This document shows, one piece after another, positions 32,469 to 40,830 of a stretch of 64,000 nt of DNA. Every line of letters begins with the position of its first letter. The first letter of the stretch is position 1. The translations under genes and the position numbers were made by a program. Origin of the DNA: Paracoccaceae bacterium (GTDB lineage Bacteria > Pseudomonadota > Alphaproteobacteria > Rhodobacterales > Rhodobacteraceae); NCBI GenBank assembly GCA_024742455.1, contig JANSYL010000008.1, positions 62,001 through 126,000 on the forward strand, given 5' to 3'. A model generated the notes under the pieces. The model saw nothing but the letters and a program-made list of their open reading frames with translations, did not search any database and was not told where the DNA came from.

Positions 32469-33304
32469 TCTGCGCCGAGGCTTTCCAGGCCTACGGGCTG
32501 CGCGCGCTGGGCTACGGCGAACGCCTGTTGCCCCGGGGCGAGATCGGCATCTGCGAACAGGTCGTGCTGATCGGGTCGGGCATGATCTGGAACATCTATT
32601 TCGCCGTCCTCGCGCTGACCTTCGGTTTCTTCTTCGCGATGGCCCTGGCGGTCGCCAAGGCCGCGCGCCCCGCCTGGGTTCGAAAACCCGCCGAATGGTT
32701 CATCTTCGTCTTCCGGGGCTCGCCGCTCTTCATCCAGTTCTTCATGGCCTATGAGGCCTTCGTCCTGCTGCCGCGCATGGGCGTGGAATTCACGCTTCTG
32801 GGCGTGGCGATCGAGGCCGAAACGCGCTGGCTCGCGCGGGCCTGGCTCGGCGCACTGATCGTGCTGTTCTTCAACACCTCCGCCTATGCCGGCGAGATTT
32901 TCTACGGCGCGCTAAAGGCCGTGCCGAAGGGCGATCTGGAGGCCGCCGATGCCTATGGCCTGTCGGGCTGGACCCGGTTCCGCCGCATCACCTTTCCCAC
33001 CATGCTGCGCCTGGCCTGGCCCGCCTACACGAACGAGGCGATCTTTCTGTTTCACGCCACGGCGCTGGTGTTCTTTTCGTCCTTCCCCGCGATCCAGCAG
33101 CGGGGGGATGCGCTTTACTACGCCAGTTACTTCGCCGACCGCACCTTCAACCCCTTCATCCCTTACCCGATCGTGGCGGTCTATTTCGTGATCTTCACGC
33201 TGCTTATCATCGCGGTCTTCGGCCTGATCAACGCGCGGCTGAACCGGCACCTGCCCCGCGCCGCGCGGCCCCGGTTGCGCATCCGGCCGCAAGTGATGCG
33301 CTGA
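32465..33304 (+). CDS. ABC transporter permease 2
   Basis: The 279-residue HisMQ-type permease has the EAA-loop segment DLEAADAYGLSGWTRFRRITFP and multiple transmembrane helices. It starts at TTG 32465, overlapping the TGA of permease 1 (TTGA), the only junction that removes the N-terminal shadow. The N-terminal ~35 residues contain two cysteines before the first helix, probably periplasmic. Together with permease 1, it forms the membrane channel of the importer. Confidence 0.9.
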   Translation: MICAEAFQAYGLRALGYGERLLPRGEIGICEQVVLIGSGMIWNIYFAVLALTFGFFFAMALAVAKAARPAWVRKPAEWFIFVFRGSPLFIQFFMAYEAFVLLPRMGVEFTLLGVAIEAETRWLARAWLGALIVLFFNTSAYAGEIFYGALKAVPKGDLEAADAYGLSGWTRFRRITFPTMLRLAWPAYTNEAIFLFHATALVFFSSFPAIQQRGDALYYASYFADRTFNPFIPYPIVAVYFVIFTLLIIAVFGLINARLNRHLPRAARPRLRIRPQVMR

Positions 33305-33314
33305 GGCAGGCGTG

Positions 33315-33343
33315 GCGGGACGTATTTGGGGAAAGATGAAGCG
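33315..33343 (+). repeat. Intergenic GTATTT/AAAG repeat, short form
   Basis: Reads ACGTATTTGGGGAAAGATGA then AGCG, ending at the start codon of the first GS-like gene. The same CGTATTT-AAAGATGAAGC arrangement occurs at 47218 and 50321. Confidence 0.65.
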
Positions 33344-34669
33344 ATGATGGAGGACTGGCTGGCCGCCCACCCGGAGGTCAAGGCGCTGAGGACGCTGGCG
33401 GTGGACCTGAACGGGCAGGCGCGCGGCAAGCGCATTGCGCGGCGCTTCGCGGGCAAGGCGCTGGAGGCGGGCACGCGGTTTCCGCTGTCGGTCCTCAACC
33501 TCGACATCTGGGGCGAGGATATCGAGGACAGCCCGCTGGTGTTCCAGTCGGGTGACCCCGATGGCGTGCTGAAACCCACCGAACGGGGGCTGTTGCCCGC
33601 GCCCTGGCTGGAGACGCCCACCGCGCTTCTGCCGGTCTGGATGTTCACCGATGACGGCCGCCCCTTCCCCGGCTGCCCGCGCCATGCGCTGGCGGCGGTG
33701 CTCGACCGCTTTGCCGCGCGGGGCCTGACGCCCGTGGTGGCGACCGAGCTGGAATTCTACCTGATCGACGACCGGGGGCCGGAATTGCGGGTGCCGCCAT
33801 CCCCCCGGTCGGGCAAGCGGCGGCATCAGGCCGAGATCCTCGCGCTTCGCCAGCTTGACGCGTGGGACGGGTTCCTGACCGCGCTATACGATGCCTGCGA
33901 GGCCATGGACATTCCCGCCGACAGCACAATCTCCGAGGCCGGGCCGGGGCAGTTCGAAACCAACCTGATGCACCAGGCCGACGCGATGAAGGCCGCCGAT
34001 GATGCGTGGCTGTTCAAGCTGCTGGTGCGCGGGCTGGCGCGCAGGCATGGCTTCGCCGCATCCTTCATGGCCAAGCCCTATCCCGATTACGCGGGCAACG
34101 GGCTGCATGCCCATGTGTCGGTTCTGGACGCCGACGGTCGCAATATCTTCGGGACGGAGGAGGCGGTTCTGCACCACGCCATCGCCGGCTGCCTCGAGGC
34201 GATGCCGGGCGCGATGCTGATCTTCGCGCCGCATTCCACCAGCTATGACCGGCTGGTGCCCGGCGCCCATGCCCCCACCGCCATCGCCTGGGCGCATGAG
34301 AACCGCACCACCGCCCTCAGGGTGCCCGCAGGGCCCGCGGCGGCACGGCGGATCGAACACCGGGTCGCGGGCGGCGACATCAACCCCTACCTGTTCCTTG
34401 CCGCGATCCTGGGCGCGATGCTGGACGGGATCGAGCGGAAGGCCGCGCCCCCCGCCCCCGTCACCGGCAATGCCTATAGTCAGGACCTGCCGCATCTGCC
34501 CGCGACCTGGGCCGAAGCGGTCACCGCGTTCGAGATCTGCCCGATCACCGCGCGGATTTTCGCGCCCGAGCTGATCGCGAACCTGCTCGCCACCAAGCGG
34601 CAGGAGATGCGGTATATGCCCGAGCTGTCCGAAGAAGAGCGGATCGCGCTTTATCTCGATACGGTCTGA
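33344..34669 (+). CDS. Glutamine synthetase-like gamma-glutamyl-amine ligase 1
   Basis: The 441-residue GS-fold protein has VVATELEFYLID with catalytic Glu, the SEAGPGQFETNL segment, the KPYPDYAGNGLHAHVSV metal/nucleotide segment and ENRTTALRVPAG. This pattern fits the PuuA class, ligating glutamate to amines, and not GlnA. It is distinct in sequence from the second copy at 35509, so the two may take different amines or form a mixed enzyme. Start ATG 33344 is uncertain because the usual ribosome-binding region is occupied by a repeat. Confidence 0.9.
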   Translation: MMEDWLAAHPEVKALRTLAVDLNGQARGKRIARRFAGKALEAGTRFPLSVLNLDIWGEDIEDSPLVFQSGDPDGVLKPTERGLLPAPWLETPTALLPVWMFTDDGRPFPGCPRHALAAVLDRFAARGLTPVVATELEFYLIDDRGPELRVPPSPRSGKRRHQAEILALRQLDAWDGFLTALYDACEAMDIPADSTISEAGPGQFETNLMHQADAMKAADDAWLFKLLVRGLARRHGFAASFMAKPYPDYAGNGLHAHVSVLDADGRNIFGTEEAVLHHAIAGCLEAMPGAMLIFAPHSTSYDRLVPGAHAPTAIAWAHENRTTALRVPAGPAAARRIEHRVAGGDINPYLFLAAILGAMLDGIERKAAPPAPVTGNAYSQDLPHLPATWAEAVTAFEICPITARIFAPELIANLLATKRQEMRYMPELSEEERIALYLDTV

Positions 34670-34801
34670 AGGGGCACGGCGGCACCGCCGCACCGCCGGG
34701 GCGGGCGACCCCGGGCGGGCCTTTGCCACCTCCGCGCGACCTGCGCTTGCGGCGGGGCGCGGGCAGGCATAGGCTCGGCCCGATTTTCACATGAGGTCCC
34801 G

Positions 34802-35512
34802 ATGATCCTCGGCCTGTTGCAATGTGGCCATGTACCGGACGCCGTTCAGGCGAAATTCGGCGACTACCCCACCCTTTACGCGGCAATGTTTCCCGGGCGC
34901 GATTACGACATCCGCCCCTGGCTGGTGTTCGAGGGCGAAATGCCGCCCGGCCCCGACGCCGCCGATGCCTGGCTGATCTCGGGCTCGCGCTTCGGCGCTT
35001 ATGAGGGGCATGACTGGATCGCGCCGCTCGAGGCGCTGATCCGCGGTATCGCGGATGCGGGCCGCCCGCTTGTGGGCATCTGTTTCGGCCACCAGATCAT
35101 CGCCCAGGCGCTGGGCGGGCGGGTCGCGAAATTCGATGGCGGCTGGACGCTCGGGTTGCAGACCTACCGGATCGGCGACCGGGTGCTCCGGATGAATGCC
35201 TGGCACCAGGACCAGGTGCTGGACCTGCCGCCTGGGGCCGTGCGGCTGGGGTCCTCGGCCACCTGCGCCAATGCCGCCTTCGCCATCGGCGCGCATATCC
35301 TGACCCTGCAGGCCCATCCCGAATTCCACGCAGCCCTGATCGAGACAATGATCGCGGTCCGGGGCGGCGATCTGCCCGCCGACCGGGTGGCCCATGCCGA
35401 TGCGCATCTGGCCGGACCCGATGACAATGGCGTGGCCCATGCCTGGATCGCCCATGTGCTGGAAGGCGGCGCGGTCGCCGACCTGCCGCTGAACGCGCGG
35501 GAAAACGCATGA
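34802..35512 (+). CDS. Class I glutamine amidotransferase-like hydrolase
   Basis: The 236-residue protein has the class I GATase triad: nucleophile Cys in GICFGHQ (about residue 97), His in QAHPEF (about 172), and a nearby acidic residue. No synthetase partner domain is present. Between two gamma-glutamyl-amine ligases it may hydrolyse the gamma-glutamyl amide, the job of PuuD in putrescine breakdown, though it looks like the GuaA-type GATase fold (inference). It overlaps puuA by 4 nt. Confidence 0.88.
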   Translation: MILGLLQCGHVPDAVQAKFGDYPTLYAAMFPGRDYDIRPWLVFEGEMPPGPDAADAWLISGSRFGAYEGHDWIAPLEALIRGIADAGRPLVGICFGHQIIAQALGGRVAKFDGGWTLGLQTYRIGDRVLRMNAWHQDQVLDLPPGAVRLGSSATCANAAFAIGAHILTLQAHPEFHAALIETMIAVRGGDLPADRVAHADAHLAGPDDNGVAHAWIAHVLEGGAVADLPLNARENA

Positions 35513-36882
35513 CCAGCCCCCTGGCCGACCTGATCGCAAAGCTGCCCGGGATCGCGCAGACCTATCTCGAAGGGCGCGGCGTGGACGAGGTGGAATGCAT
35601 TGTCGCCGATCTGGCCGGTGTGGCGCGGGGCAAGGCGATGCCAGGGACGAAATTTGCCCAGCAAAGCCATTTCTACCTGCCCAATTCGATTTTCTTCCAG
35701 ACCATTACCGGCGACTGGGCCGATGTGGCGGGGCAGGATGCCGGGTTCACCGAACCCGACATGATCCTGACCCCCGACCTCAGCACCGCGCTGCCCGCGC
35801 CATGGACCGCCGACTGGACGCTGCAGGTGATCCACGACATCACCGACCAGGCGGGCGCGCCGGTGGGCTTTGCGCCGCGCAATGTGCTCAAACGCGTGGT
35901 CGAGGCCTATACCGCCAAGGGCTGGACCCCGATCGTCGCGCCCGAGATGGAGTTCTACCTCGTCGCGCCCAACACCGACCCCGCCCGCGAGGTCGAGCCG
36001 CCGATGGGACGGTCGGGCCGCCGCGCAGCGGCGCGGCAAGCCTATTCGATGTCGGCGGTCGATGAATACGGGCCGGTGATCGACGACATCTACGATTTCG
36101 CCGAGGCGATGGGCCTCGAGATCGACGGCATCCTGCAGGAAGGCGGCGCGGGCCAGATCGAGCTGAACCTGCGCCATGGCGACCCGGTGCGGCTGGCCGA
36201 CGAGATGTTCTTTTTCAAGCGCATGATCCGCGAGGCGGCGCTCAGGCATGACTGCTATGCCACCTTCATGGCCAAACCCATCGCGGGCGAGCCGGGTTCA
36301 GCGATGCATATCCACCATTCCGTCGTCGATTCCGAAACCGGCACCAACCTGTTCGCCGCGCCCGACGGGTCGATGACCGAGGCGTTCCAGCATTTCATCG
36401 GCGGCATGCAGCGGCACCTGCCCTCGGTCATCGCGCTGCTGGCACCCTATGTGAACAGCTATCGCCGCTACGTCCCGGATTTCGCCGCACCGATCAATCT
36501 GGAATGGGGGCGCGACAACCGCACCACGGGGCTGCGCGTGCCGGTCAGTGATTCCGCGTCCCGCCGGGTGGAAAACCGTCTGCCGGGGATGGATTGCAAC
36601 CCGTATCTGGCGATCGCGGGCTCGCTGGCCTGCGGGTATCTGGGCATGGTCCACAAGGTCGCGCCGAAGGCGGAATGGACCGGTGATGCCTATACCGCGC
36701 GCGACGATATCCCGGGCGATCTGGGCCAGGCGCTGGACCTGTTCGAGGCCGACACGGCGGTGGGGTTCGTTCTGGGGCCGGAGTTCTGCGAGGTCTACAC
36801 GGCCGTCAAACGGCTGGAGAACAAGGAATTCCTTCAGGTGATCAGCCCCTGGGAACGCGAGCATCTGCTGCTCAATGTCTAG
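35509..36882 (+). CDS. puuA: Gamma-glutamylputrescine synthetase-like protein 2
   Basis: The 457-residue GS-fold ligase has VAPEMEFYLVAP, LQEGGAGQIELNL, MAKPIAGEPGSAMHIHHSVV and RDNRTTGLRVPVSD. Length and motifs match PuuA, which forms gamma-glutamyl-putrescine from glutamate, putrescine and ATP in the cytoplasm. The substrate identity is inferred from family only; the adjacent importer is of the amino-acid type and not the PotFGHI type. It is coupled to the GATase gene by an ATGA overlap. Confidence 0.92.
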   Translation: MTSPLADLIAKLPGIAQTYLEGRGVDEVECIVADLAGVARGKAMPGTKFAQQSHFYLPNSIFFQTITGDWADVAGQDAGFTEPDMILTPDLSTALPAPWTADWTLQVIHDITDQAGAPVGFAPRNVLKRVVEAYTAKGWTPIVAPEMEFYLVAPNTDPAREVEPPMGRSGRRAAARQAYSMSAVDEYGPVIDDIYDFAEAMGLEIDGILQEGGAGQIELNLRHGDPVRLADEMFFFKRMIREAALRHDCYATFMAKPIAGEPGSAMHIHHSVVDSETGTNLFAAPDGSMTEAFQHFIGGMQRHLPSVIALLAPYVNSYRRYVPDFAAPINLEWGRDNRTTGLRVPVSDSASRRVENRLPGMDCNPYLAIAGSLACGYLGMVHKVAPKAEWTGDAYTARDDIPGDLGQALDLFEADTAVGFVLGPEFCEVYTAVKRLENKEFLQVISPWEREHLLLNV

Positions 36883-37156
36883 GTACGAACCCGGCACCGG
36901 GGCCTGGTGGGCCGAAACGGCGTTCATCACGCTTCTGGGCCTCTGGGTGGCGGCCTCGCTCTGGGACAACGGGGCCGATGATGCGCGCAGAGCGGCCGAG
37001 CGGGCCGACGCGGCCGATGGCGGGGATGCACCCCGGTTCGAAACCTTCGCCGACATCGTGGCGGCGGGCTGCCTGACGGCGGCGGACCTGCGCGCGATGC
37101 GCGAGGGGCAGCGCCCGGCCCTGACCGTCTGCCGCGAGATGGCACAGCCGCGCTGA
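36875..37156 (+). CDS. Small hypothetical protein with one TM segment
   Basis: The 93-residue product has one hydrophobic segment (about residues 12-30), a charged Ala/Asp/Arg stretch, and a C-terminal part with two cysteines (about 65 and 86). The start overlaps the end of puuA by 8 nt and the gene is 6 nt before the oxidase, so it is embedded in the operon. No family is recognised. Confidence 0.65.
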   Translation: MSRYEPGTGAWWAETAFITLLGLWVAASLWDNGADDARRAAERADAADGGDAPRFETFADIVAAGCLTAADLRAMREGQRPALTVCREMAQPR

Positions 37157-37162
37157 CACGCC

Positions 37163-38452
37163 ATGGACCTGCTCACCGCCAATGACCGTGCCGGGGCCTA
37201 TCCCGACAGCTGGTATGCCGCGACCACCCCCGCCCTGCCCGAGATGCCGCCGCTGACCGAAACCATCCGGGCAGATGTCTGCGTGGTGGGCGGGGGCTAT
37301 ACCGGCCTGTCCGCCGCGCTGCACATGGCGCGGGCCGGGCGGCGCGTGGTGGTGCTTGAGGCGCAGCGCGTGGGCTTCGGCGCGTCGGGGCGCAATGGCG
37401 GGCAGGTTCTGGCCGGGCAGCGGGTCGACCAGCGCACGCTCGAGGCGCGCGTGGGCCGCGACGACGCGCGGCGGCTGTTCGGGATGTCGCTCGACTCGGT
37501 CGCGCTCGTGCGGGCGCTGATCGACGAAGGGCGCATCGCCTGCGACTGGCGCGACGGTGCGGCGCATATGGCATGGACCCGGCGTGGCGCCGACGCGATC
37601 CGGGCCGAGGCCGACCATCTGCGCAGCGCCTATGGCTATGACCGGCTGGAGGTGATCACCGCCGCCGATGCCGGTCGGATCGTCAACACCGAAGTCTATG
37701 CGGGCGGCATCCTCGACCACGGGTCGGGCCACCTGAACCCTCTCGCCTTCGCGCTTGGCCTTGCGCGCATGGCCGGGGCGGCGGGCGGCGTCATCCATGA
37801 ACGCAGCCGGGTCACCCGGATCGATGGCACCACCGCGATCACCGGCACCGGGCAGGTTCATGCCGATCACCTGATCCTCGCCTGCAACGGGTATCTGGGC
37901 CGCCTGCACCCGGGCGTCGCGGCGCGGGTCATGCCGATCAACAATTTCATCATCGCCACCGATCCCTTGCCCGACGGCACGGCGCTGCGCGCGCCCTGTG
38001 CGGTGGCCGATGACCGCTTCGTGGTGAATTACTACCGGATGACGCCCGATAACCGGCTGCTGTTCGGCGGCGGCGAAAGCTACGGCTACCGCTTTCCCTC
38101 CGATATCGCCGCGCTGGTGCGCAAACCCCTGACCGAAACCTTTCCGTACCTGGCGGATGTGCCGATCAGCCATGCCTGGGGCGGGACGCTGGCGATCACC
38201 GCCAGCCGCATGCCCCATGTCGCCCGCCCCGCGCCGGGCCTGTGGTCGGTGTCGGGCTATTCGGGGCATGGCGTGGCGCTGGCCACCCTTGCGGGCAGGC
38301 TGATCGCCGAAGCCATCGCCGGCGATACCGCCGCGCTCGACGTCTTCGCCCGCGTGCCCACGGCCCGCTTTCCCGGCGGTGCCGCCCTGCGCGCCCCGCT
38401 GCTGGCCACCGCGATGACCTGGTACGCGTTGCGCGATCGCATCGGTTTCTGA
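37163..38452 (+). CDS. FAD-dependent amine oxidase, gamma-glutamylputrescine oxidase-like
   Basis: The 429-residue DAO-family enzyme has the N-terminal FAD motif VVGGGYTGLSAALHMA (about residues 40-55), GFGASGRNGGQVL typical of PuuB/OrdL oxidases, and the C-terminal SGYSGHGVALATLAGRL. It would oxidise the gamma-glutamyl amine to an aldehyde, releasing hydrogen peroxide. No signal peptide is present, so it is cytoplasmic. The specific substrate depends on what the two ligases accept. Confidence 0.92.
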   Translation: MDLLTANDRAGAYPDSWYAATTPALPEMPPLTETIRADVCVVGGGYTGLSAALHMARAGRRVVVLEAQRVGFGASGRNGGQVLAGQRVDQRTLEARVGRDDARRLFGMSLDSVALVRALIDEGRIACDWRDGAAHMAWTRRGADAIRAEADHLRSAYGYDRLEVITAADAGRIVNTEVYAGGILDHGSGHLNPLAFALGLARMAGAAGGVIHERSRVTRIDGTTAITGTGQVHADHLILACNGYLGRLHPGVAARVMPINNFIIATDPLPDGTALRAPCAVADDRFVVNYYRMTPDNRLLFGGGESYGYRFPSDIAALVRKPLTETFPYLADVPISHAWGGTLAITASRMPHVARPAPGLWSVSGYSGHGVALATLAGRLIAEAIAGDTAALDVFARVPTARFPGGAALRAPLLATAMTWYALRDRIGF

Positions 38453-38524
38453 CCGGTTGACGTGATGTCATCCATGTGAGGCTGGCATTTGCTCACGCGA
38501 AAGTGTAAGAAAAGCCAAATTCTA

Positions 38525-38544
38525 CATTTCAAAAAGGTGAAATG
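38525..38544 (+). promoter_or_regulatory. Hairpin enclosing the ribosome-binding site and start of the DegT-type gene
   Basis: CATTTCA (38525-38531) and TGAAATG (38538-38544) are perfect 7-bp arms around AAAAGG. The loop holds the ribosome-binding site and the 3' arm contains the ATG at 38542, so folding would hide the start. Confidence 0.4.
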
Positions 38545-39777
38545 ATGGCCTTGGACCGTGCCGAACCCGTCAAAGCCCCCAATGTTTACGACGCCGAACC
38601 GATTCCCGAGGCCGCCCGTGCCGAGATCGACCGGCTGATGGCAACCGGCGACCTGTTCCGCTACACCGCGCCCGCCGATGCGCCGGTGGCCCTTCTTGAG
38701 CGGGATTTCGCCGCGCTGATGGGCACGAAATACGCGCTGGCGGTGTCGTCCTGTTCGGCCGCGATCTACCTCAGCCTGCGGGCGCTGGACCTTGAGACCG
38801 GAACCCGGGTGCTGATCCCCGCCTTCACCTTTGCCGCCGTGCCTTCGGCCGTCGTGCACGCGAATTGCCAGCCGGTCCTCGTCGAAGTGGGTGAGAATTA
38901 CCGCATCGACATGGCCGATTTCGAAGCCAAGCTGGACGACACGATCGGTGCCGTCATCATCAGCCACATGCGCGGCCATACCTCGGACATGGACGCGATC
39001 ATGGCGCTGTGCAACGCGCGCGGCGTGCCGGTCATCGAGGACGCGGCCCATTCGCTCGGCACGCTCTGGCATGGCAAGAAGATCGGTACGATCGGCAGGA
39101 TCGGCTGCTTCAGCTTCCAGTCCTACAAGATGGTCAATGCCGGTGAAGGCGGCATTCTGATCACCGACGATGCCGACCTGGTGGCGCGCGCCGTGATCAT
39201 GTCGGGCGCCTATGAGCATAACTGGAAAAAGCACGGCACCGATCCGGAACTCGATGCCGCCTTCGCCCGCTGGCAGAACGAACTGCCGCTTTACAACATG
39301 CGCATGCAGAACCTGAGCGCGGTGGTGATCCGCCCGCAACTGGGGGATGTGCTGACGCGCCGGATCAATGACGGGCTGGCCAAGCATGACTACGTGGCCG
39401 ACCTGCTGAACGGCTCGCCCTGGCTGCACGTGCCGCCGCCGCTGGCCCCCGAAACCCGCGCGCCGGATTCGATCCAGTTCAACCTCGTGGGGTTTGACAG
39501 TGATGACGAGGCGAAGGCGTTTGCCGATGCCGCCGCCACACGCGGCGTCAAGGTGCAGGTCTTCGGGCTTTCCGCCGACAATGCGCGCGCCTTCTGGAAC
39601 TGGCGCTTCATCCCCGGCGAACGGCAGGAACTGCCGCAGACCCGCGCGATGCTGATGCGCGCCTGCGACGTGCGCCTGCCCCCGCGCCTGACCACGGATG
39701 AGCTTGATTTCATCGTCGATGCGCTGGTCTCGGCGGCCGAGGATATCAAGGGCGAAACCCGCGCCTACGGCACCTGA
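38542..39777 (+). CDS. DegT/DnrJ/EryC1/StrS family aminotransferase
   Basis: The 411-residue PLP enzyme has the family segments LIPAFTFAAVPSAVVHANCQP, VIEDAAHSLGT (Asp binding the pyridine nitrogen) and CFSFQSYKMVNAGEGG with the Schiff-base lysine (about residue 195). Members usually aminate sugars in envelope biosynthesis. Here the gene is among amine catabolism genes, so a small-molecule substrate is possible. A strong terminator follows at 39799. The start may be regulated by a hairpin. Confidence 0.92.
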   Translation: MMALDRAEPVKAPNVYDAEPIPEAARAEIDRLMATGDLFRYTAPADAPVALLERDFAALMGTKYALAVSSCSAAIYLSLRALDLETGTRVLIPAFTFAAVPSAVVHANCQPVLVEVGENYRIDMADFEAKLDDTIGAVIISHMRGHTSDMDAIMALCNARGVPVIEDAAHSLGTLWHGKKIGTIGRIGCFSFQSYKMVNAGEGGILITDDADLVARAVIMSGAYEHNWKKHGTDPELDAAFARWQNELPLYNMRMQNLSAVVIRPQLGDVLTRRINDGLAKHDYVADLLNGSPWLHVPPPLAPETRAPDSIQFNLVGFDSDDEAKAFADAAATRGVKVQVFGLSADNARAFWNWRFIPGERQELPQTRAMLMRACDVRLPPRLTTDELDFIVDALVSAAEDIKGETRAYGT

Positions 39778-39798
39778 GCCGACCCAAAGCTTGCAAAG

Positions 39799-39828
39799 GG
39801 CCGCGCCGCAGGGCGCGGCCTTTTTTTT
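39799..39828 (+). terminator. Rho-independent terminator after the DegT-type gene
   Basis: GGCCGCGCC and GGCGCGGCC pair around a short loop and are followed by eight T residues. This is the clearest intrinsic terminator in the window, ending the transcript that starts with the ABC/amine genes. Confidence 0.85.
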
Positions 39829-39915
39829 CGTTCGGCCCGCTCGGCCCTTCGAAGGGTCGGACCAGCGCTTTCGAAAGCTCTGGCGCCCGGACGCGGCGCG
39901 CGGCACTCTGCCCGC

Positions 39916-40830
39916 ATGACCGATCTGTCCCACGGGGCCGCCTGGTTCGGTGGCCGTATCATCCCCGTTGCCGAAGCCGCGATCCCCGTCACCGACTGGG
40001 GCGTCACCCATGCCGATATCGGCTATGACGTGGTGCCGGTCTGGCGCGGCGGGTTTTTCCGGCTGGACGATTACGTGGACCGGTTCCTGGCCTCCGTCGC
40101 CGCCCTGCGGCTGGAGATCGGGATGGATGCGGCGGGCGTGAAATCGGCGCTGACGCAGATGGTGGCGGCCAGCGGTCTGCGGGACGCCTATGTCGCCATG
40201 GTCGCCGCCCGGGGCCGCAACCCCGTGCCCGGCAGCCGCGATCCCCGCGATTGCGTCAATCATTTCTACGCCTGGTGCGTTCCTTACGTGCATATCGTCA
40301 AACCCGACGCCGCCGATGCGGGCACCAGCGTCTGGATCGCCAAATCCGTGCGCCGCATCCCCGCAGACAGCGTCGATCCGACCGTGAAGAACTACCATTG
40401 GGGCGATTTCACCGGCGGTCTGTTCGAGGCCAAGGATCGCGGCTACGAGACCACCATGCTGCTCGACCATCAGGGCAACGTGACCGAGGGGCCGGGCTTC
40501 AACGTCTTCGCCGTCTTCGGCGACCGGATCGTGACCTCGGGCCACGGGGTGCTGCACGGAATCACGAGGGCCACGGTGCTGGAAATGGCGGCGGAGGCCG
40601 GGTTCGCGGTGGAAACCCGCCCCCTACCCCTCGACGAATTCTGGCAGGCCGATGAGGTGTTCCTGTCATCCTCCGGCGGCGGCGTGATCCCGGTGGCCCG
40701 TGTCGATGACCGGACCTTTTCCAACGGCGCGGCGGGGCCCGTTGCCACGCGGCTGCGGCGCACGTATTTCGACTGGCTGGTGCGCCCGGAATGGCGCACC
40801 GAGATCGCAGGGCTGGAGGCCGCGACATGA
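39916..40830 (+). CDS. Class IV (branched-chain / D-amino-acid) aminotransferase
   Basis: The 304-residue fold-type IV PLP enzyme shows the catalytic lysine in DPTVKNYHWGD (about residue 159) and LDHQGNVTEGPGFNVFAV. The phosphate-binding GITRATVLEMA segment is also visible. It resembles IlvE/D-amino-acid transaminases and (R)-selective amine transaminases. Its stop overlaps the class III aminotransferase start by 4 nt (ATGA). Specificity is unknown. Confidence 0.92.
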   Translation: MTDLSHGAAWFGGRIIPVAEAAIPVTDWGVTHADIGYDVVPVWRGGFFRLDDYVDRFLASVAALRLEIGMDAAGVKSALTQMVAASGLRDAYVAMVAARGRNPVPGSRDPRDCVNHFYAWCVPYVHIVKPDAADAGTSVWIAKSVRRIPADSVDPTVKNYHWGDFTGGLFEAKDRGYETTMLLDHQGNVTEGPGFNVFAVFGDRIVTSGHGVLHGITRATVLEMAAEAGFAVETRPLPLDEFWQADEVFLSSSGGGVIPVARVDDRTFSNGAAGPVATRLRRTYFDWLVRPEWRTEIAGLEAAT

